Assembly: GCA_026169535.1 (NCBI GenBank)
Contig: JAPFCU010000071.1
Span: forward strand, 1 to 64,000
Direction of reading: 5' to 3'
Source of the DNA: Blautia sp.
GTDB lineage: Bacteria; Bacillota; Clostridia; Lachnospirales; Lachnospiraceae
DNA length: 64,000 nt
The translations under genes were made by a program, and so were the position numbers. The notes under the pieces are model-generated. The model made no database searches and had not been told where the DNA came from. It saw nothing but the letters and a program-made list of their open reading frames with translations. Of this stretch, positions 8,369-17,094 are shown in pieces (positions within the stretch are counted from its first letter, which is position 1; each line of letters starts with the position of its first letter).

Positions 8369-8733
8369 ATATGGAAAAAGAAATGGCGGTTCTTGCTTTA
8401 AAAGCGCTGGACGAGAAAAAAGCCATTGATGTAAAAGTAATAGATATACATGAGGTTTCTGTTCTGGCAGATTATTTTATTATTGCAAGCGGAAGTAATT
8501 CCAATCAGGTGCAGGCAATGGTAGATAATGTAGACGAACAGCTTTCAAAGGCCGGATACGAGCCAAAACAGATCGAGGGAACAAAAAGTTCAAACTGGAT
8601 CCTTATGGACTATGGCGATATGATCATCCATGTCTTTGACGAAGAGAACCGTCTGTTCTATGATCTGGAGAGAATCTGGCGAGATGGAAAAATTCTGGAA
8701 ATGGATGAATTTTTGGCTGGATCAGAAGAATAA
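8365..8733 (+). CDS. rsfS: Ribosomal silencing factor RsfS
   Basis: Binds L14 and blocks subunit joining under nutrient limitation. The 122-residue protein has the DUF143/Iojap core: ADYFIIASGSNSNQVQAM, then SSNWILMDYGDMIIHVF. It is the last gene of the obg-nadD operon. Confidence 0.95.
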   Translation: MNMEKEMAVLALKALDEKKAIDVKVIDIHEVSVLADYFIIASGSNSNQVQAMVDNVDEQLSKAGYEPKQIEGTKSSNWILMDYGDMIIHVFDEENRLFYDLERIWRDGKILEMDEFLAGSEE

Positions 8734-8786
8734 ACACAGTTTTCAATTTACAATAACAAAATTATGTAAACTAAAATAGCGAAATG

Positions 8787-8826
8787 AAACCCCGCAGTTT
8801 ATGCATTATGCAGACTGCGGGGTTTT
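8787..8826. terminator. Bidirectional terminator between rsfS and lexA
   Basis: A perfect 12-base stem AAACCCCGCAGT (8787-8798) with ACTGCGGGGTTT (8814-8825), T-rich on both strands. It separates the convergent rsfS and lexA genes. Confidence 0.9.
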
Positions 8827-8831
8827 GCAGA

Positions 8832-9452
8832 TTAGTGATAAAAACGGAATACACCAAAGACTTTGCCAAGGATCTGGAGATTTCCGTGAACCAGGATTGG
8901 ATCCATGTCATCGTTTTCCGGCTGCAGGCGATAGTAGCCGTCTTCTTTATAAAAAGTTTTGACTGTTGCAGCATCTTCTACCAATGCTACAACCATATCG
9001 CCGTTTTCGGCGGAAGACTGCTGTTTCACAAGTACCTGATCCCCATCAAATATTCCGGCATTGATCATACTGTCACCTTTTACCTTCAGCATAAAACTCT
9101 GTGCGTTAGGCATAAACTCTGATGGGATCGGGAAATACCCTTCAACATTTTCTACTGCAAGGATCGGCTGTCCTGCTGCAACAGTTCCCACCAGCGGAAC
9201 ATTGACAACTTCCCGGCGCACAAGATTAAATTGGTCGTCAAGAATCTCAATTGCCCTGGGCTTGGTAGCATCTCTGCGTATATAGCCGTTTTTTTCCAGG
9301 GCTTCCAGATGGGAATGGACAGAAGATGTAGATTTCAGATGAACTGCCTCACAGATCTCGCGAACTGCAGGAGGGAATCCTCTGTTCAGAATCTCATTTT
9401 TTATATAGTCAAGTATTTCCTGTTGTTTTTTACTGATCCTGCCGTATGCCAT
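8832..9452 (-). CDS. lexA: SOS repressor LexA
   Basis: Transcriptional repressor of DNA-damage genes that cleaves itself on RecA activation. The 206-residue protein has an N-terminal winged helix ([31 protein letters not shown]), the cleavage bond Ala93-Gly94 in VAAGQP, the nucleophile Ser128 in GDSMINAG and Lys165 in [11 protein letters not shown] 9452 is used because GGAGG lies eight bases upstream; the in-frame ATG at 9485 has no such site. No clear GAAC-N4-GTTC operator was seen at its promoter. Confidence 0.96.
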   Translation of the reverse strand: MAYGRISKKQQEILDYIKNEILNRGFPPAVREICEAVHLKSTSSVHSHLEALEKNGYIRRDATKPRAIEILDDQFNLVRREVVNVPLVGTVAAGQPILAVENVEGYFPIPSEFMPNAQSFMLKVKGDSMINAGIFDGDQVLVKQQSSAENGDMVVALVEDAATVKTFYKEDGYYRLQPENDDMDPILVHGNLQILGKVFGVFRFYH

Positions 9453-9493
9453 ATTGTATACCTCCAAATATTCCGTATGGTCCATTTTTGTTA

Positions 9494-9522
9494 ATTATAA
9501 CATACATTATGTAAAATGGCAA
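9494..9522 (-). promoter_or_regulatory. Sigma-A promoter for lexA
   Basis: On the reverse strand, TTGCCA (9517-9522), a 17-base spacer and consensus TATAAT (9494-9499). The spacer contains the short palindrome ACATAATGTATGT-like, which could be an operator but does not match the usual Gram-positive SOS box. Confidence 0.75.
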
Positions 9523-9573
9523 ACAGATATTCGGAAAATACGTTCGCAGGATGCAAAAAAATCCTTGTTTTCC

Positions 9574-9602
9574 TTGTCATACCCGGTGGAAAATGTTACA
9601 AT
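9574..9602 (+). promoter_or_regulatory. Sigma-A promoter of the sepF-lspA operon
   Basis: TTGTCA (9574-9579), a 17-base spacer and TACAAT (9597-9602), upstream of the HlyD-like gene. Confidence 0.75.
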
Positions 9603-9645
9603 AACCTGGTATATTTGAAAAAGTTTTTTAAAAGGAGGCATTTTT

Positions 9646-11022
9646 TTGCCTGATAAAAACAGATCTCCCAGAAGCCCCGGGCTTCTGTCGAGAATAAAAA
9701 GTATATTTGGACTGAATATAGGAACAATGCTTTTTGGAGTGCTGCTGCTGTATATGATTTTCAGCGCGATCCTTTATCTGACCTCTGATAAGGTGGAATC
9801 CTATCAGGTTATTTCAGGACCTCTTTCCCGCAATGAAACTTATACCGGCCTGGCGGTACGGGAAGAATCCGTTTATAAAGCAGATACAGACGGATATATT
9901 ACCTATTATGCCAAAGAGGGAAACAAAATCAATGCCAATGGCGTTATTTATGGTATAGGAAGCACCATGCCTTCGGATAATGAAGCAGAACTTACGGCTG
10001 AAGAAATCTTAAATATCCGGAATGACATGATGAGTTTTTCAAAAAGCTTTAACTCCAGTAAATTTAATAATACATACAGCTTTAAATATAACCTGGAAGG
10101 AAACATCCTGCAGTACGCAGGCTCTTCCCAGTCAGGTGTTACGACTTTAGGCGGACAGAAGATCACAAAAACAGACAGAGACGGAATCGTTCTTTATTCC
10201 ATGGACGGATACGAAGACAAAACAGTGTCTACTCTCACTGCTGCAGATTTTGATCAGAACGCTTATCATGAAACAGACCTGAAAAATGATGGTTCGATTC
10301 AGACCGGTGATCCGGTATATACACTGATCACAGATGAAAGATGGAGCCTTTTGATCCCTCTCAGCAGTAAGCAGGAGGCAAAGCTTGCAGACCGTACTGC
10401 AGTAAGAGTGAAATTTCTGAAGGATGATATGACCCAGAGCGGTGATTTTTCTATTGTGGAGATTGAGGGTCAGAAATATGGAAAAATCGATTTTAACAAA
10501 GGGCTCATCCGATATGCCGCAGACCGGTTTCTGGAGATCGAGCTTGTGACAAATACGGTTACAGGTCTTAAAATCCCGTTATCTTCGATTGTTACCAAGG
10601 AAGCATACAAAATACCGGATAAATATCTGACAACAGATCCGAAAACCCAGAAGACAGGTCTTATGATAGAAGGATCTGACAAAAACGGAAATTCTACGTC
10701 ATCCTTTGTGCCTGTAGATATCTACGCCAGGACGGAAGATGAAGAGGCTAAATACCTGTATTTTGTTGATAAAAAGGGATTCCAGGAGGGAGATGTGGCG
10801 GTCTGTCCTGAAGATCAGAGCCGATTCGTCATTAAAGATATCGGCGTACTGGAAGGGGTATACTGCACCAACCAGGGATATGCTGTTTTTCGTCATATTG
10901 AACTTTTGGATCAGAATGAAGAATATGCAATTGTCTCAAAAAATACTGTCTACGGTCTTTCCCGTTACGATCATATTGTCCGTAATGCCGATAAGGTCAG
11001 TGAACAGGAAATCTTATATTAG
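9646..11022 (+). CDS. HlyD-like membrane-anchored protein heading the sepF operon
   Basis: A 458-residue protein with a basic N-terminus, one membrane helix at about 27-47 and a large extracytoplasmic part. The region around residues 60-110 (LSRNETYTGLAVREE, DGYITYYAKEGNKINA) resembles the biotinyl-lipoyl-like entry of HlyD/RND adaptor proteins. No partner transporter is nearby. Similar proteins head sepF clusters in Clostridia, so a division or envelope role is plausible but unproven. The start is TTG 9646, placed seven bases after AAGGAGG; no ATG is better placed. Confidence 0.75.
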   Translation: MPDKNRSPRSPGLLSRIKSIFGLNIGTMLFGVLLLYMIFSAILYLTSDKVESYQVISGPLSRNETYTGLAVREESVYKADTDGYITYYAKEGNKINANGVIYGIGSTMPSDNEAELTAEEILNIRNDMMSFSKSFNSSKFNNTYSFKYNLEGNILQYAGSSQSGVTTLGGQKITKTDRDGIVLYSMDGYEDKTVSTLTAADFDQNAYHETDLKNDGSIQTGDPVYTLITDERWSLLIPLSSKQEAKLADRTAVRVKFLKDDMTQSGDFSIVEIEGQKYGKIDFNKGLIRYAADRFLEIELVTNTVTGLKIPLSSIVTKEAYKIPDKYLTTDPKTQKTGLMIEGSDKNGNSTSSFVPVDIYARTEDEEAKYLYFVDKKGFQEGDVAVCPEDQSRFVIKDIGVLEGVYCTNQGYAVFRHIELLDQNEEYAIVSKNTVYGLSRYDHIVRNADKVSEQEILY

Positions 11023-11039
11023 TCTGGAGGCTGAATTTT

Positions 11040-11732
11040 ATGATAACAGAAAATCTGGAACAGGTTAAAAAAAATATCCGGGATGCATGTCTGGCGGCAG
11101 GCCGTGATCCCGGGGAGGTTACCCTGATCGCTGTAAGCAAGACCAAGCCGACAGAGCTTCTTCAGGAGGCTTACGATGCCGGTGCCAGAGATTTCGGTGA
11201 AAACAAAGTACAGGAGATCATGGATAAATATCCGCAGCTTCCTGCAGATATCCGCTGGCATATGATCGGACATCTGCAGAGAAACAAAGTGAAATATATT
11301 GTAGATAAAGCAGCTATGATACATTCGGTAGATTCTTTTCGTCTTGCACAGACCATTGAACAGGAGGCTGCCAAACATGAGGTACAGGTTCCGATTCTTT
11401 TGGAAGTCAATGTGGCGGAAGAAGAGAGTAAATTTGGTCTGAAAATGGACGAGGTTCTTCCGCTTATTGAAAGAATCGCAGAATTTCCTCATATTAAGGT
11501 ATGCGGTCTTATGACCATTGCTCCCTTCGTTGAAAATGCAGAAGAAAACCGGATGTTTTTCCGACAATTAAAAAAATTAAGTGTTGACATTGAGGCAAAA
11601 AACATTAATAATGTTAGTATGAGCGTTTTGAGCATGGGCATGACCGGGGATTATCAGGTGGCAGTCCAGGAGGGCGCAACTATGGTTCGTGTTGGTACAG
11701 GTATCTTTGGTGAAAGAAACTATGTGCGATAA
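11040..11732 (+). CDS. yggS: YggS/PipY family PLP-binding protein
   Basis: Pyridoxal-phosphate homeostasis protein (COG0325). The 230 residues form the single alanine-racemase-like barrel. PLP Lys34 lies in AVSKTKP, FGENKVQE and WHMIGHLQRNKVKY follow, and the phosphate loop is in SMGMTGDYQVAV near residue 200. It sits just before sepF, the standard Firmicute order (ylmE-sepF). Confidence 0.94.
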   Translation: MITENLEQVKKNIRDACLAAGRDPGEVTLIAVSKTKPTELLQEAYDAGARDFGENKVQEIMDKYPQLPADIRWHMIGHLQRNKVKYIVDKAAMIHSVDSFRLAQTIEQEAAKHEVQVPILLEVNVAEEESKFGLKMDEVLPLIERIAEFPHIKVCGLMTIAPFVENAEENRMFFRQLKKLSVDIEAKNINNVSMSVLSMGMTGDYQVAVQEGATMVRVGTGIFGERNYVR

Positions 11733-11762
11733 CGATGAGAATGAATAAGATTGGAGATTAAA

Positions 11763-12398
11763 ATGAGTGTTTTAGATAAGCTGTTGGATGCTGTAAAACT
11801 GAACGATGACTATGACGAGGAAGAATTCCTGGATGACGACATCATGGATGAATCTGATGAGGATTTTCTGGATGATGATGACCAGGATGAAAAACCGGTA
11901 AAGAAATTCTTCCAGAAATTCGGAAAGAAGAAAGAGTCAGCAGATTATGACGACTATGACGATATGGAGGAAGAACTGGCTGAGGAAGTGAAGAAATTCA
12001 CATCAAAGCCGGAGCCAGCAGTCAGAACTGCTGCGGTGAAACAGGACCGGCCGGTAAAAAGCTCTTCTAAGATCACTCCAATGAGAAGCAGCAGAAGAAG
12101 TCCGAATTCTGTAAACATGGAGGTCTGTGTGATCAAACCTTCTTCTATGGAAGATACCCGTGAGATCGCGGATACTCTGGTAGATAATTCTACGGTGATC
12201 CTGAATCTTGAGGGAATCGATGTTGAACTTGCACAGAGGATCATTGATTTTACTTCAGGTGCATGTTATTCTCTGGGCGGAAGCCTTCAGAAGGTATCCA
12301 GCTACATTTTTGTTCTGGGACCGGCTAATGTGGACATTACAGGTGACCTGCAGAATATCCTTGGAGGATCTGCTCCGTCTGTAAGAGCAGGATATTGA
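11763..12398 (+). CDS. sepF: Cell division protein SepF
   Basis: FtsZ-associated protein that tethers the Z-ring to the membrane. The 211 residues begin with an amphipathic anchor (MSVLDKLLDAVKL), followed by a long acidic linker (DDYDEEEF, DDDDQDEK) and the SepF domain from about 118 (VCVIKPSSMEDTREIADTL, then DFTSGACYSLGGSLQKVS). ATG 11763 is preferred; an in-frame TTG at 11751 overlaps the GGAG ribosome site. Confidence 0.95.
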   Translation: MSVLDKLLDAVKLNDDYDEEEFLDDDIMDESDEDFLDDDDQDEKPVKKFFQKFGKKKESADYDDYDDMEEELAEEVKKFTSKPEPAVRTAAVKQDRPVKSSSKITPMRSSRRSPNSVNMEVCVIKPSSMEDTREIADTLVDNSTVILNLEGIDVELAQRIIDFTSGACYSLGGSLQKVSSYIFVLGPANVDITGDLQNILGGSAPSVRAGY

Positions 12399-12404
12399 TA
12401 TATT

Positions 12405-13157
12405 ATGGAAAAAGATGATTTTTTCATTAAGAGAATCCGGGAACTGGCAAATCTCTCTTATCAGAGAGATATTGTCACCTTTTCGGATTTTCTTAATTTA
12501 AACGAACAGAATCTGGTAAAAAGTCAGGCTGCACACTTACCAGGAATAGTCATGGAAAGCTTCGGAGGCTATGACCAGGCAGAGCGTCAGATGATTGCAT
12601 TTCATCCTGATGCTCTTGCTTTTTCATGGGAATACCCCATATGCTGTCTGAAGATTGAACCAAAGGCAGTTAAATTCTCTGAAGCACTCAGCCATCGAGA
12701 TTACCTTGGAACAATCCTGGGACTGGGGGTAGAAAGATCTGTGATCGGAGATATCCTTGTACAGGAGCATGCGGCGTGGGTGTTCTGCCAGGAAAAGATT
12801 GCAGATTTTATTGAGGAAAACCTTTGTCGTGTGAAACATACAACGGTTCTTGTTTCCAGAGTATGGAATCCGGAGGAGTTTCCTGAACCCAGGTTTGCGC
12901 CTGTTTCCGGAACATGTTCCTCTGTACGGCTGGATGCTCTGATATCGATTGCTTTTCAGTCTTCCAGAAGCAGTATGGTTCAGTTTATAGAGGGCGGGCA
13001 GGTTTTTGTCAATGGAAAGCTGATTACCTCTAACGGATATGAACCAAAAGAAGGAGACATTATCTCAGTCCGTGGAAAAGGACGTTTTTTGTTTGAGAAG
13101 GTCTCAGGAAAGACGAAAAAAGGCAGAACTGGTGTGAGCCTTTTGAAATATGTCTGA
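12405..13157 (+). CDS. ylmH: YlmH family RNA-binding protein (S4 domain)
   Basis: A YlmH/S4-domain protein; family members bind stalled ribosomes or rRNA. The 250 residues have the YlmH N-terminal half and an S4 fold near 180-240 (RLDALISIAFQSSRSSMVQFIEGGQVFVNGK and GDIISVRGKGRF in pieces). It is six bases after sepF. In Bacillus the next gene is divIVA; here it is aroB. Confidence 0.9.
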   Translation: MEKDDFFIKRIRELANLSYQRDIVTFSDFLNLNEQNLVKSQAAHLPGIVMESFGGYDQAERQMIAFHPDALAFSWEYPICCLKIEPKAVKFSEALSHRDYLGTILGLGVERSVIGDILVQEHAAWVFCQEKIADFIEENLCRVKHTTVLVSRVWNPEEFPEPRFAPVSGTCSSVRLDALISIAFQSSRSSMVQFIEGGQVFVNGKLITSNGYEPKEGDIISVRGKGRFLFEKVSGKTKKGRTGVSLLKYV

Positions 13158-13181
13158 TTTCATAGAAGGGGAGGATGATTA

Positions 13182-14276
13182 ATGGTGAAAAAAAATATTT
13201 TAAAGGTAAAAAGAGAAGGAGACTTTTCTTACCCTATTTACTTCGAAAACAGTTTTGACGGATTGGCAGATGCACTGAAAGCCGAAGGCCTGGACAGCAG
13301 GACTGTCTGCATTGTTACAGACAGCAACGTTTCTCCGCTGTATACCGAGAAGGCAAAAGCTTTTTTGGAGAAAGCTTCTGAAAAAGTCCTGATCTTTGAA
13401 TTTGAAGCAGGAGAAGTAAACAAAAATCTTGACACGGTCCAGTCACTCTATCGTTTCCTTATTGAAAATAAAATAGACAGAAAAGGGGTTCTGGCCGCTC
13501 TTGGAGGCGGTGTGACCGGGGATCTTACGGGTTTTGCTGCGGCTACCTATTTAAGAGGGATTGATTTTATACAGATTCCCACAACTTTGCTTGCGCAGGT
13601 AGACAGCAGTGTCGGCGGTAAAACCGGCGTAGACCTCCAGCAGTACAAAAATATGGTAGGTGCTTTTCATCAGCCAAGACTGGTATATATGAACATGGAG
13701 ACCCTGAAAACCCTTCCGGAAAAAGAGTTTGCCTGTGGTATGGGAGAGGTTCTGAAGACCGGACTGATCTGCGACGGGGAATTTTTCCGTTCTGTATGCA
13801 GAGATCATGACAGAATCCATGCTTTGGATAATGAGACACTTGCAGCAGTGATCCGCAGGTGCTGTGAGATCAAGGCGGGAGTTGTTGAGCGAGATCCGAA
13901 AGAGCAGGGCGAACGGGCGCTTCTGAATCTTGGACACACCATTGGCCATGCAGTAGAAAAGCTGATGGATTTCCAGCTTCTGCATGGTCAGTGTGTTGCA
14001 ATAGGAACAGCAGCTGCGGCACAGATCTCAAAAAAACGTGGTCTTCTCACAGAAGAGGAATATCAGGAGGTTCTCAACGGCTGCCGGATGTTTGATCTCC
14101 CTGTGGCAGCAAAGGGGCTGGATCCACAACAGGTGCTGGCTGCCACAAAAAATGACAAGAAGATGGAAAGTGGAAAGATCAAATTTATCCTTATGAAAGG
14201 CATCGGACACAGTTTTACAGACAAAAGTGTATCGGATGAGGAGCTTCTTGACGGGATCCGGGCAGTTCTTTTATGA
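13182..14276 (+). CDS. aroB: 3-Dehydroquinate synthase
   Basis: Second step of the shikimate pathway, DAHP to 3-dehydroquinate, NAD- and metal-dependent. The 364 residues carry GGGVTGDLTGFAAATYLRG near 107, PTTLLAQVDSSVGGKTGVD near 131-149, and the metal ligands in GEVLKTGLI and LGHTIGHAVE. It is inside the division operon, with lspA overlapping its stop by four bases, and far from any other aromatic gene in view. Confidence 0.96.
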   Translation: MVKKNILKVKREGDFSYPIYFENSFDGLADALKAEGLDSRTVCIVTDSNVSPLYTEKAKAFLEKASEKVLIFEFEAGEVNKNLDTVQSLYRFLIENKIDRKGVLAALGGGVTGDLTGFAAATYLRGIDFIQIPTTLLAQVDSSVGGKTGVDLQQYKNMVGAFHQPRLVYMNMETLKTLPEKEFACGMGEVLKTGLICDGEFFRSVCRDHDRIHALDNETLAAVIRRCCEIKAGVVERDPKEQGERALLNLGHTIGHAVEKLMDFQLLHGQCVAIGTAAAAQISKKRGLLTEEEYQEVLNGCRMFDLPVAAKGLDPQQVLAATKNDKKMESGKIKFILMKGIGHSFTDKSVSDEELLDGIRAVLL

Positions 14277-14821
14277 GGCCTGAACAGAAAGACAGAAATA
14301 CCAGCACCTTCCCAGAGCCCTTCTGTGGGATTTTGTGGGCATTGGGGATCCTTGTCCTCACTATTCTTGACCAATGGACAAAACATCTGGCTGAGACGGC
14401 TTTAAAAGGATCTGAAAGCATTTCGCTGATTCCGGGAGTGCTGGAGCTTACTTACCTGGAGAATCGTGGAATGGCTTTTGGTATGTTCCAGGGGAAACAG
14501 GTGATTTTTCTCCTGCTTTGTATGGTGTTTTTTGTTTTTCTTATATATGTGTACAGAAGGATTCCAAAAAACAGATATTATCTGCCGTTGATAATTACCG
14601 GAGCTGTTCTGTGGGCAGGAGCTTTAGGGAATTTTATTGACCGTCTGCTCTACGGTTATGTAATTGATTTTATTTATATTTCATTGATTGATTTTCCTGT
14701 ATTTAATACTGCAGATATTTTTGTAGTATGCGGGGGAATAGCTTTTGTTATTCTGGCAGGATTTTATTATCAGGATGAAGATTTTGCTTTTATCACCATG
14801 AAGAAAAGGAAGAACTCATGA
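14273..14821 (+). CDS. lspA: Lipoprotein signal peptidase (signal peptidase II)
   Basis: Membrane aspartyl protease that removes signal peptides from prolipoproteins. It has 182 residues and four hydrophobic segments. The catalytic aspartates are Asp123 in NFIDRL and Asp148 in FNTADIFV; NRGMAFG is the conserved asparagine loop. The N-terminus is somewhat long. It overlaps aroB and rluD by four bases each, indicating tight coupling. Confidence 0.96.
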   Translation: MRPEQKDRNTSTFPEPFCGILWALGILVLTILDQWTKHLAETALKGSESISLIPGVLELTYLENRGMAFGMFQGKQVIFLLLCMVFFVFLIYVYRRIPKNRYYLPLIITGAVLWAGALGNFIDRLLYGYVIDFIYISLIDFPVFNTADIFVVCGGIAFVILAGFYYQDEDFAFITMKKRKNS

Positions 14822-15732
14822 ATTTACTTACATTTACTATAGACCAGGAAGCAGCTCCGCTCCGTATTGACCGGTATCTTGCGGAACAGTGCCCTGAATT
14901 TTCCAGATCTTATCTTCAGAAGCTTCTGAAGGAGCAAAAGGTAACTGCTGACGACAAACCGGTAAAGGCAAACTACAAGATACAGCCTGGTGTTCAGATA
15001 CAGGTGGAAGTACCGGATATGGAAGTACCGGATATACTGCCGGAAAATATCCCTCTGGATATTCTCTACGAGGATGATTATCTTCTGGTGGTTAATAAGC
15101 CGAAAGGAATGGTAGTCCATCCGGCAGCAGGCCACACAGAAGGAACACTGGTCAATGCAGTTATGGCCCATTGCGGAGATAACCTGTCAGGTATCAACGG
15201 TGTTCTGCGCCCGGGTATTGTCCATCGGATCGATAAGGATACTACAGGAGCTCTTGTGATCTGCAAAGAGGATTCTGTACACAGGGATCTGGCAGAACAG
15301 CTAAAAGAACATTCTATCAAACGAAGATACCGTGCAGTTGTCCAGGGGAATCTGAAAGAGGATGAAGGAACCATAGAGGGACCCATCGGACGTCATCCCA
15401 CTGATCGCAAAAAAATGGCAATCAATCATAAAAACGGAAAACCTGCGGTGACCCATTATAAGGTCCTGGAAAGGTTTGGGCAGTATACCTATATTGAATG
15501 CCGTCTGGAAACAGGCCGTACCCATCAGATCCGCGTACATATGACAAGTATCGGTCATCCTCTGCTTGGCGATACGGTATATGGATCTTCAAAAAATCCT
15601 TTTCATCTGCAGGGGCAGACACTCCATGCAATGATTCTTGGTTTTCTCCATCCGGTTACCGGAGAATATATGGAATTTGAGGCTCCTTTGCCAGACTATT
15701 TTTTGAAGCTGTTAGAAAAATTAAGAAAATAG
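14818..15732 (+). CDS. rluD: RluD-type 23S rRNA pseudouridine synthase
   Basis: RluA-family pseudouridine synthase. The 304 residues have an N-terminal S4 domain (DRYLAEQCPEFSRSYLQKLL), the catalytic motif HRIDKDTTG at 136-144 with Asp139, and GRTHQIRVHM near 233. The exact target position is not set by sequence; members near lspA are usually called RluD-like. It is the last gene of the operon. Confidence 0.93.
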   Translation: MNLLTFTIDQEAAPLRIDRYLAEQCPEFSRSYLQKLLKEQKVTADDKPVKANYKIQPGVQIQVEVPDMEVPDILPENIPLDILYEDDYLLVVNKPKGMVVHPAAGHTEGTLVNAVMAHCGDNLSGINGVLRPGIVHRIDKDTTGALVICKEDSVHRDLAEQLKEHSIKRRYRAVVQGNLKEDEGTIEGPIGRHPTDRKKMAINHKNGKPAVTHYKVLERFGQYTYIECRLETGRTHQIRVHMTSIGHPLLGDTVYGSSKNPFHLQGQTLHAMILGFLHPVTGEYMEFEAPLPDYFLKLLEKLRK

Positions 15733-15733
15733 T

Positions 15734-15761
15734 TTGCATTTTTTCTGGAATAATGTATAAT
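15734..15761 (+). promoter_or_regulatory. Sigma-A promoter for the cytidylate-kinase-like gene
   Basis: TTGCAT (15734-15739), a 16-base spacer and consensus TATAAT (15756-15761), starting just after the rluD stop. Confidence 0.7.
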
Positions 15762-15804
15762 ATATGAAAAGATTATTATTTTCGCAGAAGGGAGTGTACA
15801 GCTT

Positions 15805-16446
15805 ATGAGTAACACTACAAGTTCAATCATTACGATCGGAAGAGAATACGGCAGCGGCGGAAGACAGATCGGGCAGGAGGTTGCCAAATATTTTGGCATT
15901 AAATGCTATGATAAGGAACTGCTGGAGCATGCGGCAAATGACAGCGGTATCTGTAAGGAACTGTTTGAGCATCATGATGAAAAACCCACCAACAGTTTTT
16001 TATATTCTCTGGTTATGGATACTTATTCCTTTGGATATTCTTCTGCGGGATTTAACGATATGCCTATGAATCATAAGATTTTCCTTGCTCAGTTTGATGC
16101 CATCAAGAAACTGGCAGGAGAGGGACCATGTGTTATGGTAGGACGCTGTGCAGATTATGCATTGTCTGACTGGCCGGATTGCTTCAGTATTTTTATTCAT
16201 GCTGATCTGGATACAAGAATCCGAAGAATCGCGTCCAAGTATGGAAAGAGTGACAGAGAAGCAAAAGATATCATAAACAAGACAGACAAAAGCAGGGCAA
16301 GCTATTATAATTATTATACAAATAAAAAATGGGGTTCTGCCAAAGATTATAATCTCTGCATCGACAGCGGCAAATTTGGGCTGGAAAATGCGGCTAAGAT
16401 CATCATTGATGCGGTTCAGATTTTTGATGCTTCAAAGAAAAAGTGA
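15805..16446 (+). CDS. Cytidylate kinase-like family protein
   Basis: A 213-residue P-loop kinase of the cytidylate-kinase-like family (COG1102 type). It opens with TIGREYGSGGRQIGQEVA, the altered Walker A of this group, then CYDKELLEHAA, and later VMVGRCADYAL, RIRRIASKYGKSDREA and the YYNYYTNKKWG motif. The true substrate is not established for most members, and some act as phosphotransferases on other compounds. It is not the housekeeping Cmk, which has a different length and motif set. Single gene with its own promoter and terminator. Confidence 0.88.
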   Translation: MSNTTSSIITIGREYGSGGRQIGQEVAKYFGIKCYDKELLEHAANDSGICKELFEHHDEKPTNSFLYSLVMDTYSFGYSSAGFNDMPMNHKIFLAQFDAIKKLAGEGPCVMVGRCADYALSDWPDCFSIFIHADLDTRIRRIASKYGKSDREAKDIINKTDKSRASYYNYYTNKKWGSAKDYNLCIDSGKFGLENAAKIIIDAVQIFDASKKK

Positions 16447-16465
16447 TCATAAACAGAAATATTTT

Positions 16466-16509
16466 TACCGGGAGGGCAGTATGCACTGTTTTTCCGGTAT
16501 CTTTTTGTT
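16466..16509 (+). terminator. Intrinsic terminator after the kinase-like gene
   Basis: TACCGG (16466-16471) pairs with CCGGTA (16494-16499), with an inner CAGT/ACTG stem, followed by TCTTTTTGTT. Confidence 0.65.
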
Positions 16510-16566
16510 AGTTTTTAACATTTTTACATAATATATTAAAAATAAAGACACAAATATGTAAAATTA

Positions 16567-16575
16567 TGCTATACT
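16567..16575 (+). promoter_or_regulatory. Extended -10 promoter for dtd
   Basis: TGC followed by TATACT gives an extended -10 element (16567-16575), about 30 bases before dtd. The -35 region is poor (AAGACA at a 19-base spacing). Confidence 0.5.
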
Positions 16576-16606
16576 AAAATTCAGAATAACTGGAGGCACA
16601 CAATAT

Positions 16607-17053
16607 ATGAGACTTTTTATTCAAAGAGTACTGCAGGCGGAAGTAACCGTAGATGGAGATACAATCGGCAAGATCGGAAAGGGACTTCTTGTCTTTGTCG
16701 GAGCAGGGAAAGAGGACAATAAAGAAATTGCTGATAAATACCTGAAAAAGCTCCTGGGGCTTCGGATTTTTGAAGATGAAGCCGGTAAGACAAACCTTTC
16801 TTTAAAAGATGTATCGGGAGAGCTTCTTTTGGTTTCTCAGTTTACGCTCTATGCCAACTGCAAAAAAGGCAATCGTCCAAGCTTTATTGAAGCAGGGGAA
16901 CCAAAGATGGCAGAAGAGCTTTATGAATATATGATCCGGGAAGCGAAGAAATCTGTTCCGGTAGTAGAGCATGGCATCTTTGGTGCAGATATGAAGGTAT
17001 CCCTCATCAATGACGGACCTTTTACAATTTTGCTTGACGAACATATTCTGTAA
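16607..17053 (+). CDS. dtd: D-aminoacyl-tRNA deacylase
   Basis: Hydrolyses D-amino acids and glycine mischarged on tRNA. The 148 residues show the DTD signatures SQFTLYA (77-83), KKGNRPSF and the Gly-cisPro motif in NDGPFTILL near 136. The length is standard. It is followed after 41 bases by the M23 peptidase gene, probably on the same transcript. Confidence 0.96.
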   Translation: MRLFIQRVLQAEVTVDGDTIGKIGKGLLVFVGAGKEDNKEIADKYLKKLLGLRIFEDEAGKTNLSLKDVSGELLLVSQFTLYANCKKGNRPSFIEAGEPKMAEELYEYMIREAKKSVPVVEHGIFGADMKVSLINDGPFTILLDEHIL

Positions 17054-17094
17054 TCTTGTTTTTATTTATTCCAAAGATGAAGGAGAATGAAAGA

